Of a stretch of 51,835 bases of DNA, positions 42,702 through 50,282 are shown piece after piece. How positions within the stretch are numbered: position 1 is the first letter of the stretch; each line of letters opens with the position of its first letter. The translations under genes were made by a program, and so were the position numbers. The notes below the pieces were generated by a model that ran no database searches, was not told the DNA's origin, and was given only the letters and a program-made list of their open reading frames with translations. This stretch comes from a virus, in the IMG/VR virus record IMGVR_UViG_3300008108_000260, positions 1 to 51,835 of that record; one strand, 5' to 3'.

Positions 42702-43547
42702 CTATAGCTCGATGCTTCTTGTTTCTGCGACAGGCGACGATATTGGATCATACTCCGATGACACCAATCTGGTAGGCCTCAGCACGCTAGACCTTGTTGT
42801 TTGAGTCAGAGCTGCTTGATGCGATTCAATCAAGTCAGGAATAAAACTTCTCCATGTTCTGTTTACCTCTAAACTTATAACCTTGAATGTATTGCTTGGA
42901 GTAAAGTTTCTCCATGGGCTAGCTATTTTAGATAAAGGCTGCATTGGTATTTTTAGCCTGTTATCCATTTCATTGGTTTCGTTTACTCCGAGATATTGCC
43001 TGAATATGAGAGCAAACTTTCCGAGTATGATTTCAGTTTCCCTCTTGGCTCCTACCAGAAACCTGAATGATGCGCTTGGAACTTCTCTATTTAAGTTGCT
43101 GTGCAAAGACTGTTGAAACTGTAATTCTCTTTCCAACACAGTCAGCAAACATGTGACCCATAATCCCATGGAGTCCAGATTGTATATCAGTGTTGATCTT
43201 CCATAATCCAAATCAACTAATTTATGTATGCAGTGCGCTTTTGGGTTATATAGGGTTTTTGCTGCTTTCACCAAATCCCTGCAGTATTTGGCTACGGTTT
43301 TAATGTAGATGCTTTCCGCTGTGGTCAAATACGACATTCTCAACGGATTGTGTTGCAGCGTTATTAGCTTTGAAGTGATATAAGCAATTTGCAATCTATA
43401 TATGTGAGAAGCGTTGTAAAAAAAGTCATCTGACAAAGGCGTGTAGGGATCGAGAGGAGCTAGCAGAAAGTCTGTAGACAGTACGGGGCTTCCAGGCCCC
43501 ATGTTGCAATCTATAAGGGGATGCTCCTTGTACATGCCTGTAGCCAT
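42702..43547 (-). CDS. Protein with C-terminal TRSIEL motif (tandem set, member 2)
   Basis: Encodes 281 residues; ATG at 43547 directly follows the upstream stop (TGAATG) and GGAGC. It is mainly helical, with HIYRLQIAYITSKLITLQHN and LLTVLERELQFQQSLHSNLN, and a C-terminal Ser/Thr/Pro-rich linker ending ETRSIEL. The N-terminal Tyr/Phe-rich style resembles the gene at 41772-42692, so the two may be distant paralogues. Function unknown. Confidence 0.55.
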   Translation of the reverse strand: MATGMYKEHPLIDCNMGPGSPVLSTDFLLAPLDPYTPLSDDFFYNASHIYRLQIAYITSKLITLQHNPLRMSYLTTAESIYIKTVAKYCRDLVKAAKTLYNPKAHCIHKLVDLDYGRSTLIYNLDSMGLWVTCLLTVLERELQFQQSLHSNLNREVPSASFRFLVGAKRETEIILGKFALIFRQYLGVNETNEMDNRLKIPMQPLSKIASPWRNFTPSNTFKVISLEVNRTWRSFIPDLIESHQAALTQTTRSSVLRPTRLVSSEYDPISSPVAETRSIEL

Positions 43548-43856
43548 TCAAAGCTCCAGTCGTCTTGATGGAGAAGCTTGTTCAGTAGTTTCAACAGTAT
43601 CTTCTTGTATAGGCAAAGGTCTAGGCGTGTGTATCAAACTTTCGTCCCTGTTTGATACGACAAATACGCAAGCTCCTGGTATTATTGGGATTTCGAGTTT
43701 CAGATTTGTTACGTTATCTGGTAGAGCTGTGAGTTGTATGCTGTTGCAAGGTATTGTGCGTCCGTTAAGTCTAAGCCCTATAGTCTGCCCAGTTCTTGGG
43801 CAGACTACCAGCTCCCAGAAGTCTATGTGTTCAGACAAACTGGCCTCACATTCCAA
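43548..43856 (-). CDS. Protein with C-terminal SRRLEL motif (tandem set, member 1)
   Basis: Encodes 102 residues, probably from TTG at 43856 just inside the end of the upstream gene; the ribosome binding site is weak. It is a single beta-rich domain (GQTIGLRLNGRTIPCNSIQL; LEIPIIPGACVFVVSNRDES) followed by a Pro/Thr/Glu linker and the end PSRRLEL. The LNGRTI phrase matches VNGTRI in the 41390-41887 product, which supports a shared domain. Function unknown. Confidence 0.5.
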   Translation of the reverse strand: MECEASLSEHIDFWELVVCPRTGQTIGLRLNGRTIPCNSIQLTALPDNVTNLKLEIPIIPGACVFVVSNRDESLIHTPRPLPIQEDTVETTEQASPSRRLEL

Positions 43857-44877
43857 ATAGACCTGGAACTACTGCCTTCAAAGCGCCAGCAAACATTCCT
43901 GTTTGTTGAAGAGTGTTTTGAGCTTTGGGGGTCAGCCCAGCCAAAGCCCCAAGAACTTTACCTCCCAGGTAGGCCTGAGACAAGCCAGCCCCCATACCCA
44001 CACCTATCCTGGCTATATCAAAAGGATTGATGATACCGCTGTTGCCCTTCGATTGGTCAGCAGCTTCAGTCAGTCCAACTGTGGCAGCTCGTATGGCTGG
44101 AGGGGTAAACGGATCCATCATTACAGTCCTGTTGAACGCGTCTACAGGAATGTCTGCCAGTATTCCTAGACCTGACCCAGACGTACCGTAATCAAAAGCT
44201 TCTTTGGTTGTGTAGACTTCAAGCTTTTCGTCAAAGAAAGTAGTCAATTCCTGGCTAGCTTGTTTTATTGCTTTGCTCTGCTGCCCGAAGAAAACGTTTG
44301 GCTCTATCCAAGCGTTGAATGAGCTTCTTTCTGGATCTTGCCAATTACGCTGACCTACAGTTCCTAGATAGGCTGCTGGAGCTGCGCCAGCCAAAGCGCC
44401 AAGAAGAGCAGTAGTCTTACGAAGCTTACCCCTTTCTACGTAATCTTCAGGCAACAGTCGTTCTGCCAAAGCCCCACCAGCGTAGCCTAGGCCTCCACCC
44501 AACAAGCCAGAAGTTAGCATAGAAAACAAAGGACTTGTGCCGAACTGACCTAAAGGCTTGTTCCAAGCAGCTGGGGCCAAGTTCATGGCTTGAGTTATCG
44601 GCTTAATTACTTTCCAAACAGGAGTGCCAGCTTTCTTGACGTAAATCCATTGACCTTTGTCTGAAAGTCTTGAGTCAATGTATCCAACAGCAAAACCTTG
44701 CTTTTCAAGATGTTCCTGAGTCTTGTAGCAATCGGTGTAAAGTGATGTGTGGCCGTTGTTGAACCAAACTACAGCTGAGTCGTTTGCCATAGCTTTTTTG
44801 ACAGAAGTGTAAAAAGGCAAAAGCTTTAAAGCAGTTTCTTTAACTACAGAAGAAAGATTTTCAAACGTAAGATTCAT
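43846..44877 (-). CDS. Virion-like protein with a glycine-zipper hairpin
   Basis: Encodes 343 residues, AAGGGG before the ATG at 44877. Residues 1-95 form a compact alpha/beta domain (SAVVWFNNGHTSLYTDCYKT). Residues 118-170 form a hairpin of two Gly/Ala-rich segments (SGLLGGGLGYAGGALAERLL, charged loop, TALLGALAGAAPAAYLG), like those in 17801-18703 and 24448-27342. Further Gly-rich helices lie near residues 295-345 (IGVGMGAGLSQAYLGGKVLG). It is the first gene of the minus-strand virion block. A membrane-interacting internal virion protein is inferred. Confidence 0.5.
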   Translation of the reverse strand: MNLTFENLSSVVKETALKLLPFYTSVKKAMANDSAVVWFNNGHTSLYTDCYKTQEHLEKQGFAVGYIDSRLSDKGQWIYVKKAGTPVWKVIKPITQAMNLAPAAWNKPLGQFGTSPLFSMLTSGLLGGGLGYAGGALAERLLPEDYVERGKLRKTTALLGALAGAAPAAYLGTVGQRNWQDPERSSFNAWIEPNVFFGQQSKAIKQASQELTTFFDEKLEVYTTKEAFDYGTSGSGLGILADIPVDAFNRTVMMDPFTPPAIRAATVGLTEAADQSKGNSGIINPFDIARIGVGMGAGLSQAYLGGKVLGALAGLTPKAQNTLQQTGMFAGALKAVVPGLFGM

Positions 44878-45014
44878 GTGTTTCCCCTTAACATTACATT
44901 TTGGTAAGCAAGCCTAAAATCGGTTTGATACTATGAAGGCTGCTTCCTACAATCCCTTAGTCATCGCCCAAAAACGGCGATGATTTTTTTATCCATCAGT
45001 CGGAGATTGCAAGA
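44878..45014 (+). promoter_or_regulatory. Divergent control region between virion block and nrdJ
   Basis: 137 bases separate the divergent starts. On the plus strand TTTGATACTATG (about 44925-44936) is an extended -10-like element with no clear -35. A bulged inverted repeat, AAGCaAGCCT with AGGCTGCTT, flanks it. The terminator hairpin at 44961-44990 follows, then CGGAG ten bases before the nrdJ ATG. I saw no cobalamin-riboswitch B12 box and no NrdR box. Confidence 0.4.
44961..44990 (+). terminator. Intrinsic terminator-like hairpin in the nrdJ leader
   Basis: TCATCGCC (44961-44968) pairs with GGCGATGA (44976-44983) around a 7-base loop and is followed by seven T. It ends 24 bases before the nrdJ start codon and points towards it. 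Either it blocks read-through from upstream antisense transcription, or it is an attenuator that controls nrdJ. Confidence 0.7.
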
Positions 45015-48000
45015 ATGGCTGGTAACGCTCGCTCTAAAGATATTGTCGCCAAATTGGAATCTAAGTTCAAGGTCTTGAAGAGGGACGGAAGAACAGAAGA
45101 CTTCAAAAGCAGCAAGGTCAAAAGCGCTATTAAGCGCGCACTGATTAACGGAGGACGCTATAAGGCTGAGACTGCTGAAACAGACTCAACTCGTTTAACG
45201 GCTTCGGTTTGTAACCTGGTAGCCAAGACTGGCGATACCCTTATCAAGGTAGACGCACTACAGGATATCGTCATTAGGCAGCTTTGGGCAGACAATCTGG
45301 ACGAAGTAGCTACTCACTACACCCTTTACAAGGAAGATCGTAAACGAGCCAGAGAAAGTGACCCTATCGATCCAGCTTTGAGGGAAATGATTGCCAAAGA
45401 CTCTGAGCACTTTGGTGAGCCCATTCAATACTTCCAGCTTATGACCAAGTTTGCTCGTTGGCGTGAAGACAAGAAGCGCAGGGAAACTTGGCAAGAAGCC
45501 TGTGAGCGAATCATGGGTTGGCTAAAGAAACAGCCTAGGTTGAAGAAAGTAGAAAAAGAAGCTTGGGAAGAACTTTACAACTATCTGTACAACCAGCAAG
45601 CCAGCCCAGCTATGCGCGTTGTGCAGATGGCTGGCCCACCTCTTGATCGTTGTAACGTGGGTGTGTTCAACTGCTCCTACATGCCCATCACTGACCTGTT
45701 CTCGTTTGTGGAGCTGCTCTACATTCTCATGCAGGGTACTGGTGCTGGCTTCTCTGTAGAGGACAGCTACATTGAACACCTTCCTCGCATCAAGCGACAG
45801 AAGGGCGGTGATAAGAAGAAGCACACAGTTGAGGATTCAACCGAAGGCTGGTGTGACGCTCTCAAGCTTGGCCTTGAGACTTGGTTTGAAGGAGACGATG
45901 TAGAGTTTGACTTCAGTAAAGTTCGCCCTGCTGGTGCCATTCTCAAGACAAAAGGTGGTCGTAGCTGCGGACCAGAGCCTTTGAAGGATCTGCTGCGCTT
46001 TGCCAAAGACCTTATCATCAAGCGTCAAGGTAAGTATCTTACCCAGCTTGACTGCCATGACCTGGCTTGCATGGTTGGCAAGATCGTGCAGGTAGGTGGT
46101 GTGCGTAGAGCTGCGCTTATCTCTCTGTCTGATCTAGACAGCGAAGAAATGCGTAACGCCAAGTCTGGAGCTTGGTGGCAGAACCACGTGTATCGTTCTA
46201 TGGCAAACAACTCTGCCGTATACGACGAAAAGCCAGACGCCATCAAGTTTATGGATGAATGGCTTAGCCTAGCCAAGTCAGGCTCGGGTGAGCGTGGCTT
46301 GTTCAATCGAGATGGCGTATTGCGCATGCTGCCTAAACGGCGCAAAAAAGCCAAGTTTGGAACCAATCCTTGTTTTCATGGTGATACACGTATAGCCACT
46401 GAAGTCGGGCTTATCCGCATTGCGGATCTGGCCAACGACGGAAGAGCTTTTAAGGTAGCCGTGGACAACCGTAACAAAGTTGGTCAGCAAGACTTCAGAG
46501 TAAATCTGATGGACGCTACTCCAGCCCAGGTTACGCAAAAGAATGTCATGACTTATAAAGTCACAACCGAGCACGGCAACGAGCTTATTGTGACCGATAA
46601 CCATGAGTTCCCCACTAACAGGGGGCGTCTGCAGCTGAAAGACATCAGAGTGGGTGACACTCTCATGCTTCAATCAGATGAAGGCTTTTTCGGTATGGAA
46701 GGCAATTACAGCGAAGGCCTAGTCATGGGCATAGCTGCTGGAGCTGGCCATATTGAAAAAGAAGGCCAACGACAGACGATGAACATTGAGAGATTCTTCG
46801 ACAATGTTCTTAACGCTAAGATGCTTGGCGATTGCAAACGCGCTATCAATCGCATCACTACCAGCGGAAGTGTAAAGCTAAAAGAATTAAAGTCGCACAA
46901 GTCAGTTAAGTTGTCTGGTACTTTGTTTACCAGCAAACTGCAAAGCATGTGCGGTTTTAGCTCTGTAGCTAACCTCAAAATGGAAGTGCCAGAAGAGATT
47001 ATGCGTGGCAGTCGCGGTATGGTGGCTGGCTACCTTGTAGGTTTGTTGTCATCTGGAGGAGTAGTCCAAAGGGTGAAGAACATTCACAACAAGCGCCTTG
47101 AGATGAATATGGTTTTGACTTCTGAAAGCCACCAGATGCTTTTAGACGTCCAAAAGCTGCTGCTGAACTTTGGAGTTGTTTCAAAGATTCGCAGAGCTAG
47201 CGACCGTAGCGTGTCTTCCGTGCCGTTGGTTGACGAAAAGCGCAAAAGCAATGTCGAAGCTTATTGTCTTATCGTTAACAACTACAACTGCGCCACACTT
47301 GTGGATCGCGTTGGTCTGGACGGAGCTTCTCTCAGTCAGCTGATAGAGTGTGTCAACGACGATAGCGCCGTAGACAAGCTCAGGGCTGAAGAGTACACCA
47401 CAACCATCAAGAGCATTGAGGAGTACTACAAGACAGACGTGTACTGCCTCAATCAGCCAGCAACTCACAATTTGTTGGCTAACGGCGTAGTCGCAGGCAA
47501 CTGCGCTGAGATCATTCTCAGGCCAAACGAGTTCTGCAACCTAAGTATCGCTGTGGCTCGTCCAGACGATACTGCGGAGTCTCTGGCCAACAAGGTCAGG
47601 GTCGCCAGCATTTTCGGTACTCTTCAGGCTACTTGCACCAACTTCAAGTACATTCGTGAAGCTTGGCACAAGAACTGTGAAGAAGAAGCATTGCTGGGTG
47701 TGGACATCACAGGTCAAATGGATTGCCCACTTCTGCGTCCAGGCGCTGAAGGTAGGGACAAGCTGCTACAAGACCTTAGGGACTTGGCAGTTAAGACCAA
47801 CGAAGAGTGGGCCAAGAAGCTAGGCATCAACAGGGCTGCTGCCGTAACCTGTGCGAAGCCTTCAGGCGACTCTGCCCAGTTCTTCAACTGCGGATCTGGC
47901 ATTCACGCCTGGTTCGGCAAATACTTCATTCGTCGTGTGCGTGAACGAGCTGCCACAGTGTATGTCGATCCGCATGAATGGCTCGAAACAGGAGCTTGGG

Positions 48001-48221
48001 TTCACAGACACTTTGACGAGATTAGCGGCGTCAGCTTCCTTCCTCGCGATAACGGTACTTATACTGGTACTCCCTATGAGGAGATCACGGAGGAAGAGTA
48101 CACAAAGAGAATGGCTGAACTGCCTAAGATCGATTGGAGTAAACTGATTCGCTACGAGACTGAGGATAATACCACAGGATCACAAGAGTTTGCTTGTGTG
48201 GCTGGGGGTTGTAACCTGTAA
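45015..48221 (+). CDS. nrdJ: Class II (adenosylcobalamin-dependent) ribonucleoside-triphosphate reductase with an intein
   Basis: Encodes 1068 residues including a 377-residue intein; about 691 after splicing, near the size of monomeric class II enzymes. It reduces ribonucleotides to deoxyribonucleotides using a B12-derived radical. Residues 15-115 are an ATP-cone (FKVLKRDGRTEDFKSSKVKS). The barrel follows, with CNVGVFNCSYMPITDLFSFV and VGGVRRAALISLSDLDSEEM. The radical-bearing NPC motif is interrupted directly before its Cys, which becomes extein residue +1 (CAEIILRPNEFCNLS). The protein ends ACVAGGCNL, the Cys-x4-Cys redox pair of this family. It supplies DNA precursors independently of host oxygen state. 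CGGAG lies ten bases before the ATG. Confidence 0.93.
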   Translation: MAGNARSKDIVAKLESKFKVLKRDGRTEDFKSSKVKSAIKRALINGGRYKAETAETDSTRLTASVCNLVAKTGDTLIKVDALQDIVIRQLWADNLDEVATHYTLYKEDRKRARESDPIDPALREMIAKDSEHFGEPIQYFQLMTKFARWREDKKRRETWQEACERIMGWLKKQPRLKKVEKEAWEELYNYLYNQQASPAMRVVQMAGPPLDRCNVGVFNCSYMPITDLFSFVELLYILMQGTGAGFSVEDSYIEHLPRIKRQKGGDKKKHTVEDSTEGWCDALKLGLETWFEGDDVEFDFSKVRPAGAILKTKGGRSCGPEPLKDLLRFAKDLIIKRQGKYLTQLDCHDLACMVGKIVQVGGVRRAALISLSDLDSEEMRNAKSGAWWQNHVYRSMANNSAVYDEKPDAIKFMDEWLSLAKSGSGERGLFNRDGVLRMLPKRRKKAKFGTNPCFHGDTRIATEVGLIRIADLANDGRAFKVAVDNRNKVGQQDFRVNLMDATPAQVTQKNVMTYKVTTEHGNELIVTDNHEFPTNRGRLQLKDIRVGDTLMLQSDEGFFGMEGNYSEGLVMGIAAGAGHIEKEGQRQTMNIERFFDNVLNAKMLGDCKRAINRITTSGSVKLKELKSHKSVKLSGTLFTSKLQSMCGFSSVANLKMEVPEEIMRGSRGMVAGYLVGLLSSGGVVQRVKNIHNKRLEMNMVLTSESHQMLLDVQKLLLNFGVVSKIRRASDRSVSSVPLVDEKRKSNVEAYCLIVNNYNCATLVDRVGLDGASLSQLIECVNDDSAVDKLRAEEYTTTIKSIEEYYKTDVYCLNQPATHNLLANGVVAGNCAEIILRPNEFCNLSIAVARPDDTAESLANKVRVASIFGTLQATCTNFKYIREAWHKNCEEEALLGVDITGQMDCPLLRPGAEGRDKLLQDLRDLAVKTNEEWAKKLGINRAAAVTCAKPSGDSAQFFNCGSGIHAWFGKYFIRRVRERAATVYVDPHEWLETGAWVHRHFDEISGVSFLPRDNGTYTGTPYEEITEEEYTKRMAELPKIDWSKLIRYETEDNTTGSQEFACVAGGCNL
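46371..47501 (+). other. Intein in nrdJ (377 residues) with a degenerate LAGLIDADG endonuclease
   Basis: Runs from Cys453 to Asn829 of the precursor, with the host Cys as +1 residue. Block A is CFHGDTRIATEVG; block B has the TxxH motif in VTDNHEF (Thr527, His530); the C-terminal block reads VYCLNQPATHNLLANGVVAGN before the cysteine. The usual penultimate His is Gly828. Between the splicing blocks two LAGLIDADG-like helices are visible, GLVMGIAAGAGHI (568-580) and GYLVGLLSSGGVV (672-684), followed by LLLNFGVVSKIRR typical of this family. Both acidic catalytic positions are lost, so the endonuclease is probably dead while splicing may persist. Confidence 0.92.
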
Positions 48222-48233
48222 TAAAGTCGCATA

Positions 48234-48273
48234 TACTGAACCTCACAACAACTGGTGTTTGTGAGGTTCAGTA
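48234..48273 (+). promoter_or_regulatory. 15-bp hairpin that contains the HNH gene ribosome binding site
   Basis: Arms 48234-48248 and 48259-48273 are exact complements with a 10-base loop. The 3' arm includes GTGAGG, the Shine-Dalgarno sequence for the HNH gene at 48276, so translation would be blocked when the hairpin forms on a message from nrdJ. No T run follows, so it is not a terminator. Confidence 0.75.
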
Positions 48274-48275
48274 TT

Positions 48276-48935
48276 ATGTCTTGGTACGACAATAACGGTG
48301 TACGGCATGAAGGAAGGAAAAAAGGCGTTAGAAACAAAGACAATCCAAATAAAAAAACTTATGTAAAAATTGGCGATAAATACGGAAGATGGTCTGTAGT
48401 TAAAGAAGTACCAGCAGAGAAAAAACTAGGAAGCAAAACACGTGGAGAAAAAGTATTCTTGTGCGTATGTGCCTGCGGCACAAAAAGACAGGTATTAAGC
48501 TACAATCTCAGAAAAGGAAAAACAAAAAGCTGTGGTTGCGACGTACCAAAGGCAAACAAACACAAACAATGGACTGGCTATGAAGGTATAAGTGGAAATT
48601 ACTGGAATCAGATAAATCATGGAGCTAGTGACAGGAAAGGTAGAAGTTACAGTCTAGAGTTTAACATCACCATAGAGTACGCTTGGGAGTTGTTTTTAAA
48701 ACAAGATAAAAAATGCGCTTTGACAGGAATCCCTATTACGATAAGTATTACAAGTAACAATAAAAGCAGAGCTGGACACACAGCCTCACTAGACAGGATA
48801 GACTCAAGAATAGGATACGTAAAAGGCAACGTGCAGTGGGTACACAAAGAAGTAAACATGATGAAAAGGACCATGAACCAAGACAGGTTTATAGAGCTGT
48901 GCAGACAAGTAGCTAAACATTTCTCTGATAGCTAA
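48276..48935 (+). CDS. Free-standing HNH homing endonuclease
   Basis: Encodes 219 residues from ATG at 48276 (an in-frame ATG seven codons upstream lies in the hairpin loop). Residues 25-85 form a zinc-ribbon DNA-binding module: GDKYGRWSVVKEV, then CVCACGTKRQVLSYNL and SCGCD. The HNH nuclease follows: CALTGIPI near residue 146, then TASLDRIDSRIGYVKGNVQW and VHKEVNMMK, with the His/Asp/Asn positions kept. It looks intact. Such genes spread by cutting intron- or intein-less alleles. It is AT-richer than nrdJ, which fits separate acquisition. The terminator follows two bases after the stop. Confidence 0.88.
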   Translation: MSWYDNNGVRHEGRKKGVRNKDNPNKKTYVKIGDKYGRWSVVKEVPAEKKLGSKTRGEKVFLCVCACGTKRQVLSYNLRKGKTKSCGCDVPKANKHKQWTGYEGISGNYWNQINHGASDRKGRSYSLEFNITIEYAWELFLKQDKKCALTGIPITISITSNNKSRAGHTASLDRIDSRIGYVKGNVQWVHKEVNMMKRTMNQDRFIELCRQVAKHFSDS

Positions 48936-48936
48936 A

Positions 48937-48977
48937 AAAAAGAAAGAGCACAGGGAAATCCTGTGCTCTTTCTTTTT
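48937..48977. terminator. Bidirectional rho-independent terminator
   Basis: A perfect 18-bp stem (48937-48954 with 48960-48977) with a 5-base loop, flanked by A and T tracts. It ends the plus-strand nrdJ-HNH unit and the minus-strand small-gene unit that converges from the right, with stops at 48935 and 48998. Confidence 0.92.
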
Positions 48978-48997
48978 CACTATTACTTAGTGCGCCG

Positions 48998-49102
48998 CTA
49001 GCTCTCTTCAAAGAACCGCTGCTGCTCTTCCCAACGGGTGGAAAACATAAGATAAAAACTGCCAAACAACACTACTGCGATAAACACCAAATTATCCAAC
49101 AT
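48998..49102 (-). CDS. 34-residue single-pass membrane protein
   Basis: ATG at 49102 follows AGGAGG with ideal spacing. The product has a hydrophobic helix at residues 4-20 (NLVFIAVVLFGSFYLMF) and a charged C-terminal tail (STRWEEQQRFFEES). It is the last gene of the small-protein unit before the terminator. Short phage membrane proteins of this type often act on the host envelope or host enzymes; no specific role is claimed. Confidence 0.7.
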   Translation of the reverse strand: MLDNLVFIAVVLFGSFYLMFSTRWEEQQRFFEES

Positions 49103-49115
49103 TGTAACCTCCTGG

Positions 49116-49328
49116 TTAATCGTAAATTCCTAAGTAATACGCTTCAGACTCAGCCTTGACCTTTGGACCCATAAGCTGGGCCATGAGCAAATCTAACGAC
49201 ATCTGCTCTGGACCGTTGTACTTGTCGAAAGCCTTTTCAATTTCCTCTTTGAAAAGTTCCCGAGCAGCGGTCCACTCTAGTTTATTCCTGTTTACAGCAT
49301 CTCTTTCTTCTCTGGCCATAGTCCTCAT
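49116..49328 (-). CDS. Small charged helical protein, unknown function
   Basis: Encodes up to 70 residues. The start is either ATG at 49328, overlapping the upstream stop (ATGA), or ATG at 49319 after GAGG. The product is a charged helix (ELFKEEIEKAFDKYNGPEQM) with a short C-terminal segment. Cytoplasmic by composition. No family recognised. Confidence 0.55.
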   Translation of the reverse strand: MRTMAREERDAVNRNKLEWTAARELFKEEIEKAFDKYNGPEQMSLDLLMAQLMGPKVKAESEAYYLGIYD

Positions 49329-49669
49329 CCTTGATGCCTGACTACCTTGAAACCGACTCCAGCTTTTTCACAAGCGCCTTTGGCTGCGTTTACAACCGAA
49401 AGTTTCGCTTCAGGAGTGACCAGCAAAGTCATGGTTTTGTTGGAATTCTTCGCAAACTCCAAAACCAAAACCATGTCCATCACCCTATTGTTAATATCGG
49501 TAATATTCTTACCGATTTTGAAAGTGGTAAGAGGATCAAACTCTTCCGCTTTAGACTCTGCTACTGCCCTGACTTGCTCAGTTACTTTAGCCTTTTCGGT
49601 CATAGTCCCAAACAAATATGCAGCGAGCACCAAACAAGAAACAGAAACGACCAGCATGAACTTGTGCAT
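49325..49669 (-). CDS. Small exported or membrane-anchored protein
   Basis: Encodes 114 residues from ATG at 49669 behind GGAGG. The N-terminus MHKFMLVVSVSCLVLAAYLF is a signal peptide or anchor. The rest is a charged alpha/beta domain (KVTEQVRAVAESKAEEFDPL; TMTLLVTPEAKLSVVNAAKG). It belongs to a set of small envelope-directed genes. Function unknown. Confidence 0.65.
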   Translation of the reverse strand: MHKFMLVVSVSCLVLAAYLFGTMTEKAKVTEQVRAVAESKAEEFDPLTTFKIGKNITDINNRVMDMVLVLEFAKNSNKTMTLLVTPEAKLSVVNAAKGACEKAGVGFKVVRHQG

Positions 49670-49691
49670 CAGATAACCTCCATTAATGTGA

Positions 49692-49955
49692 TTAAAGCCT
49701 ACCCCAACCAACAAAAGGAATTCCTACCAGTTGAAAACTGCTGTCTCCAACTTTCAACGTAGCTGTTCTAAAGACTATAAAATCAGAAAACTCAGCTTTG
49801 ATAACTCCAAGGCTATAAGCCGTTTTGACAATTGCCTTGTTGTAGGCAGCTACGTTGGCGTTAGCCGTAATTGAATCTAAACTGGCTTCTGGCAAATTAA
49901 GCCTCAGAAGACAAACCATAGCAGCGAACACAACAAAAGAAACAAAACTTTTCAT
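49692..49955 (-). CDS. Small exported protein, unknown function
   Basis: Encodes 87 residues, AGGAG before the ATG at 49955. The first 28 residues (MKSFVSFVVFAAMVCLLRLN) look like a signal peptide, then a short alpha/beta domain ending GIPFVGWGRL. It shares its expression unit and general build with its neighbours. No family recognised. Confidence 0.6.
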   Translation of the reverse strand: MKSFVSFVVFAAMVCLLRLNLPEASLDSITANANVAAYNKAIVKTAYSLGVIKAEFSDFIVFRTATLKVGDSSFQLVGIPFVGWGRL

Positions 49956-49979
49956 GGCGCATCTCCTAATTGGTTAAAC

Positions 49980-50282
49980 TTACTTGCTCTTTTCCCAAAA
50001 CCTGTTTACGCCAACAGGAGTAACCGTAAGCGTAAAACGATAGCAGCCCTGTTCAACATCTTGAACAGTTACAGACTTGATGTGATACTTTTTCCAAAAC
50101 CCACCAAACACACCCAGATCTTTTTCCATACGACAATCAGCCGTTTTGAAAAAAGTGCAATCTGGTTGGCCGTGCCTGTCCATAGCAGGAAAAGCGTACT
50201 GAGATACGCTCTTAGGCAACTCGCTCTCATTGAGAACGGTGTAGCCTACGCACTTAATCCTTGCGATATTGATCTCGTACAT
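49980..50282 (-). CDS. Small cytoplasmic protein, unknown function
   Basis: Encodes 100 residues, TAGGAG before the ATG at 50282. It has no signal peptide. It contains four cysteines and a basic/aromatic segment (GVFGGFWKKYHIKSVTVQDV). It starts the leftward small-gene unit after an intergenic gap. No family recognised. Confidence 0.6.
   Translation of the reverse strand: MYEINIARIKCVGYTVLNESELPKSVSQYAFPAMDRHGQPDCTFFKTADCRMEKDLGVFGGFWKKYHIKSVTVQDVEQGCYRFTLTVTPVGVNRFWEKSK

Noticed and set aside
44878-45014. Cobalamin riboswitch upstream of nrdJ
   Set aside because: The region is short and no B12 box or typical conserved core was seen.
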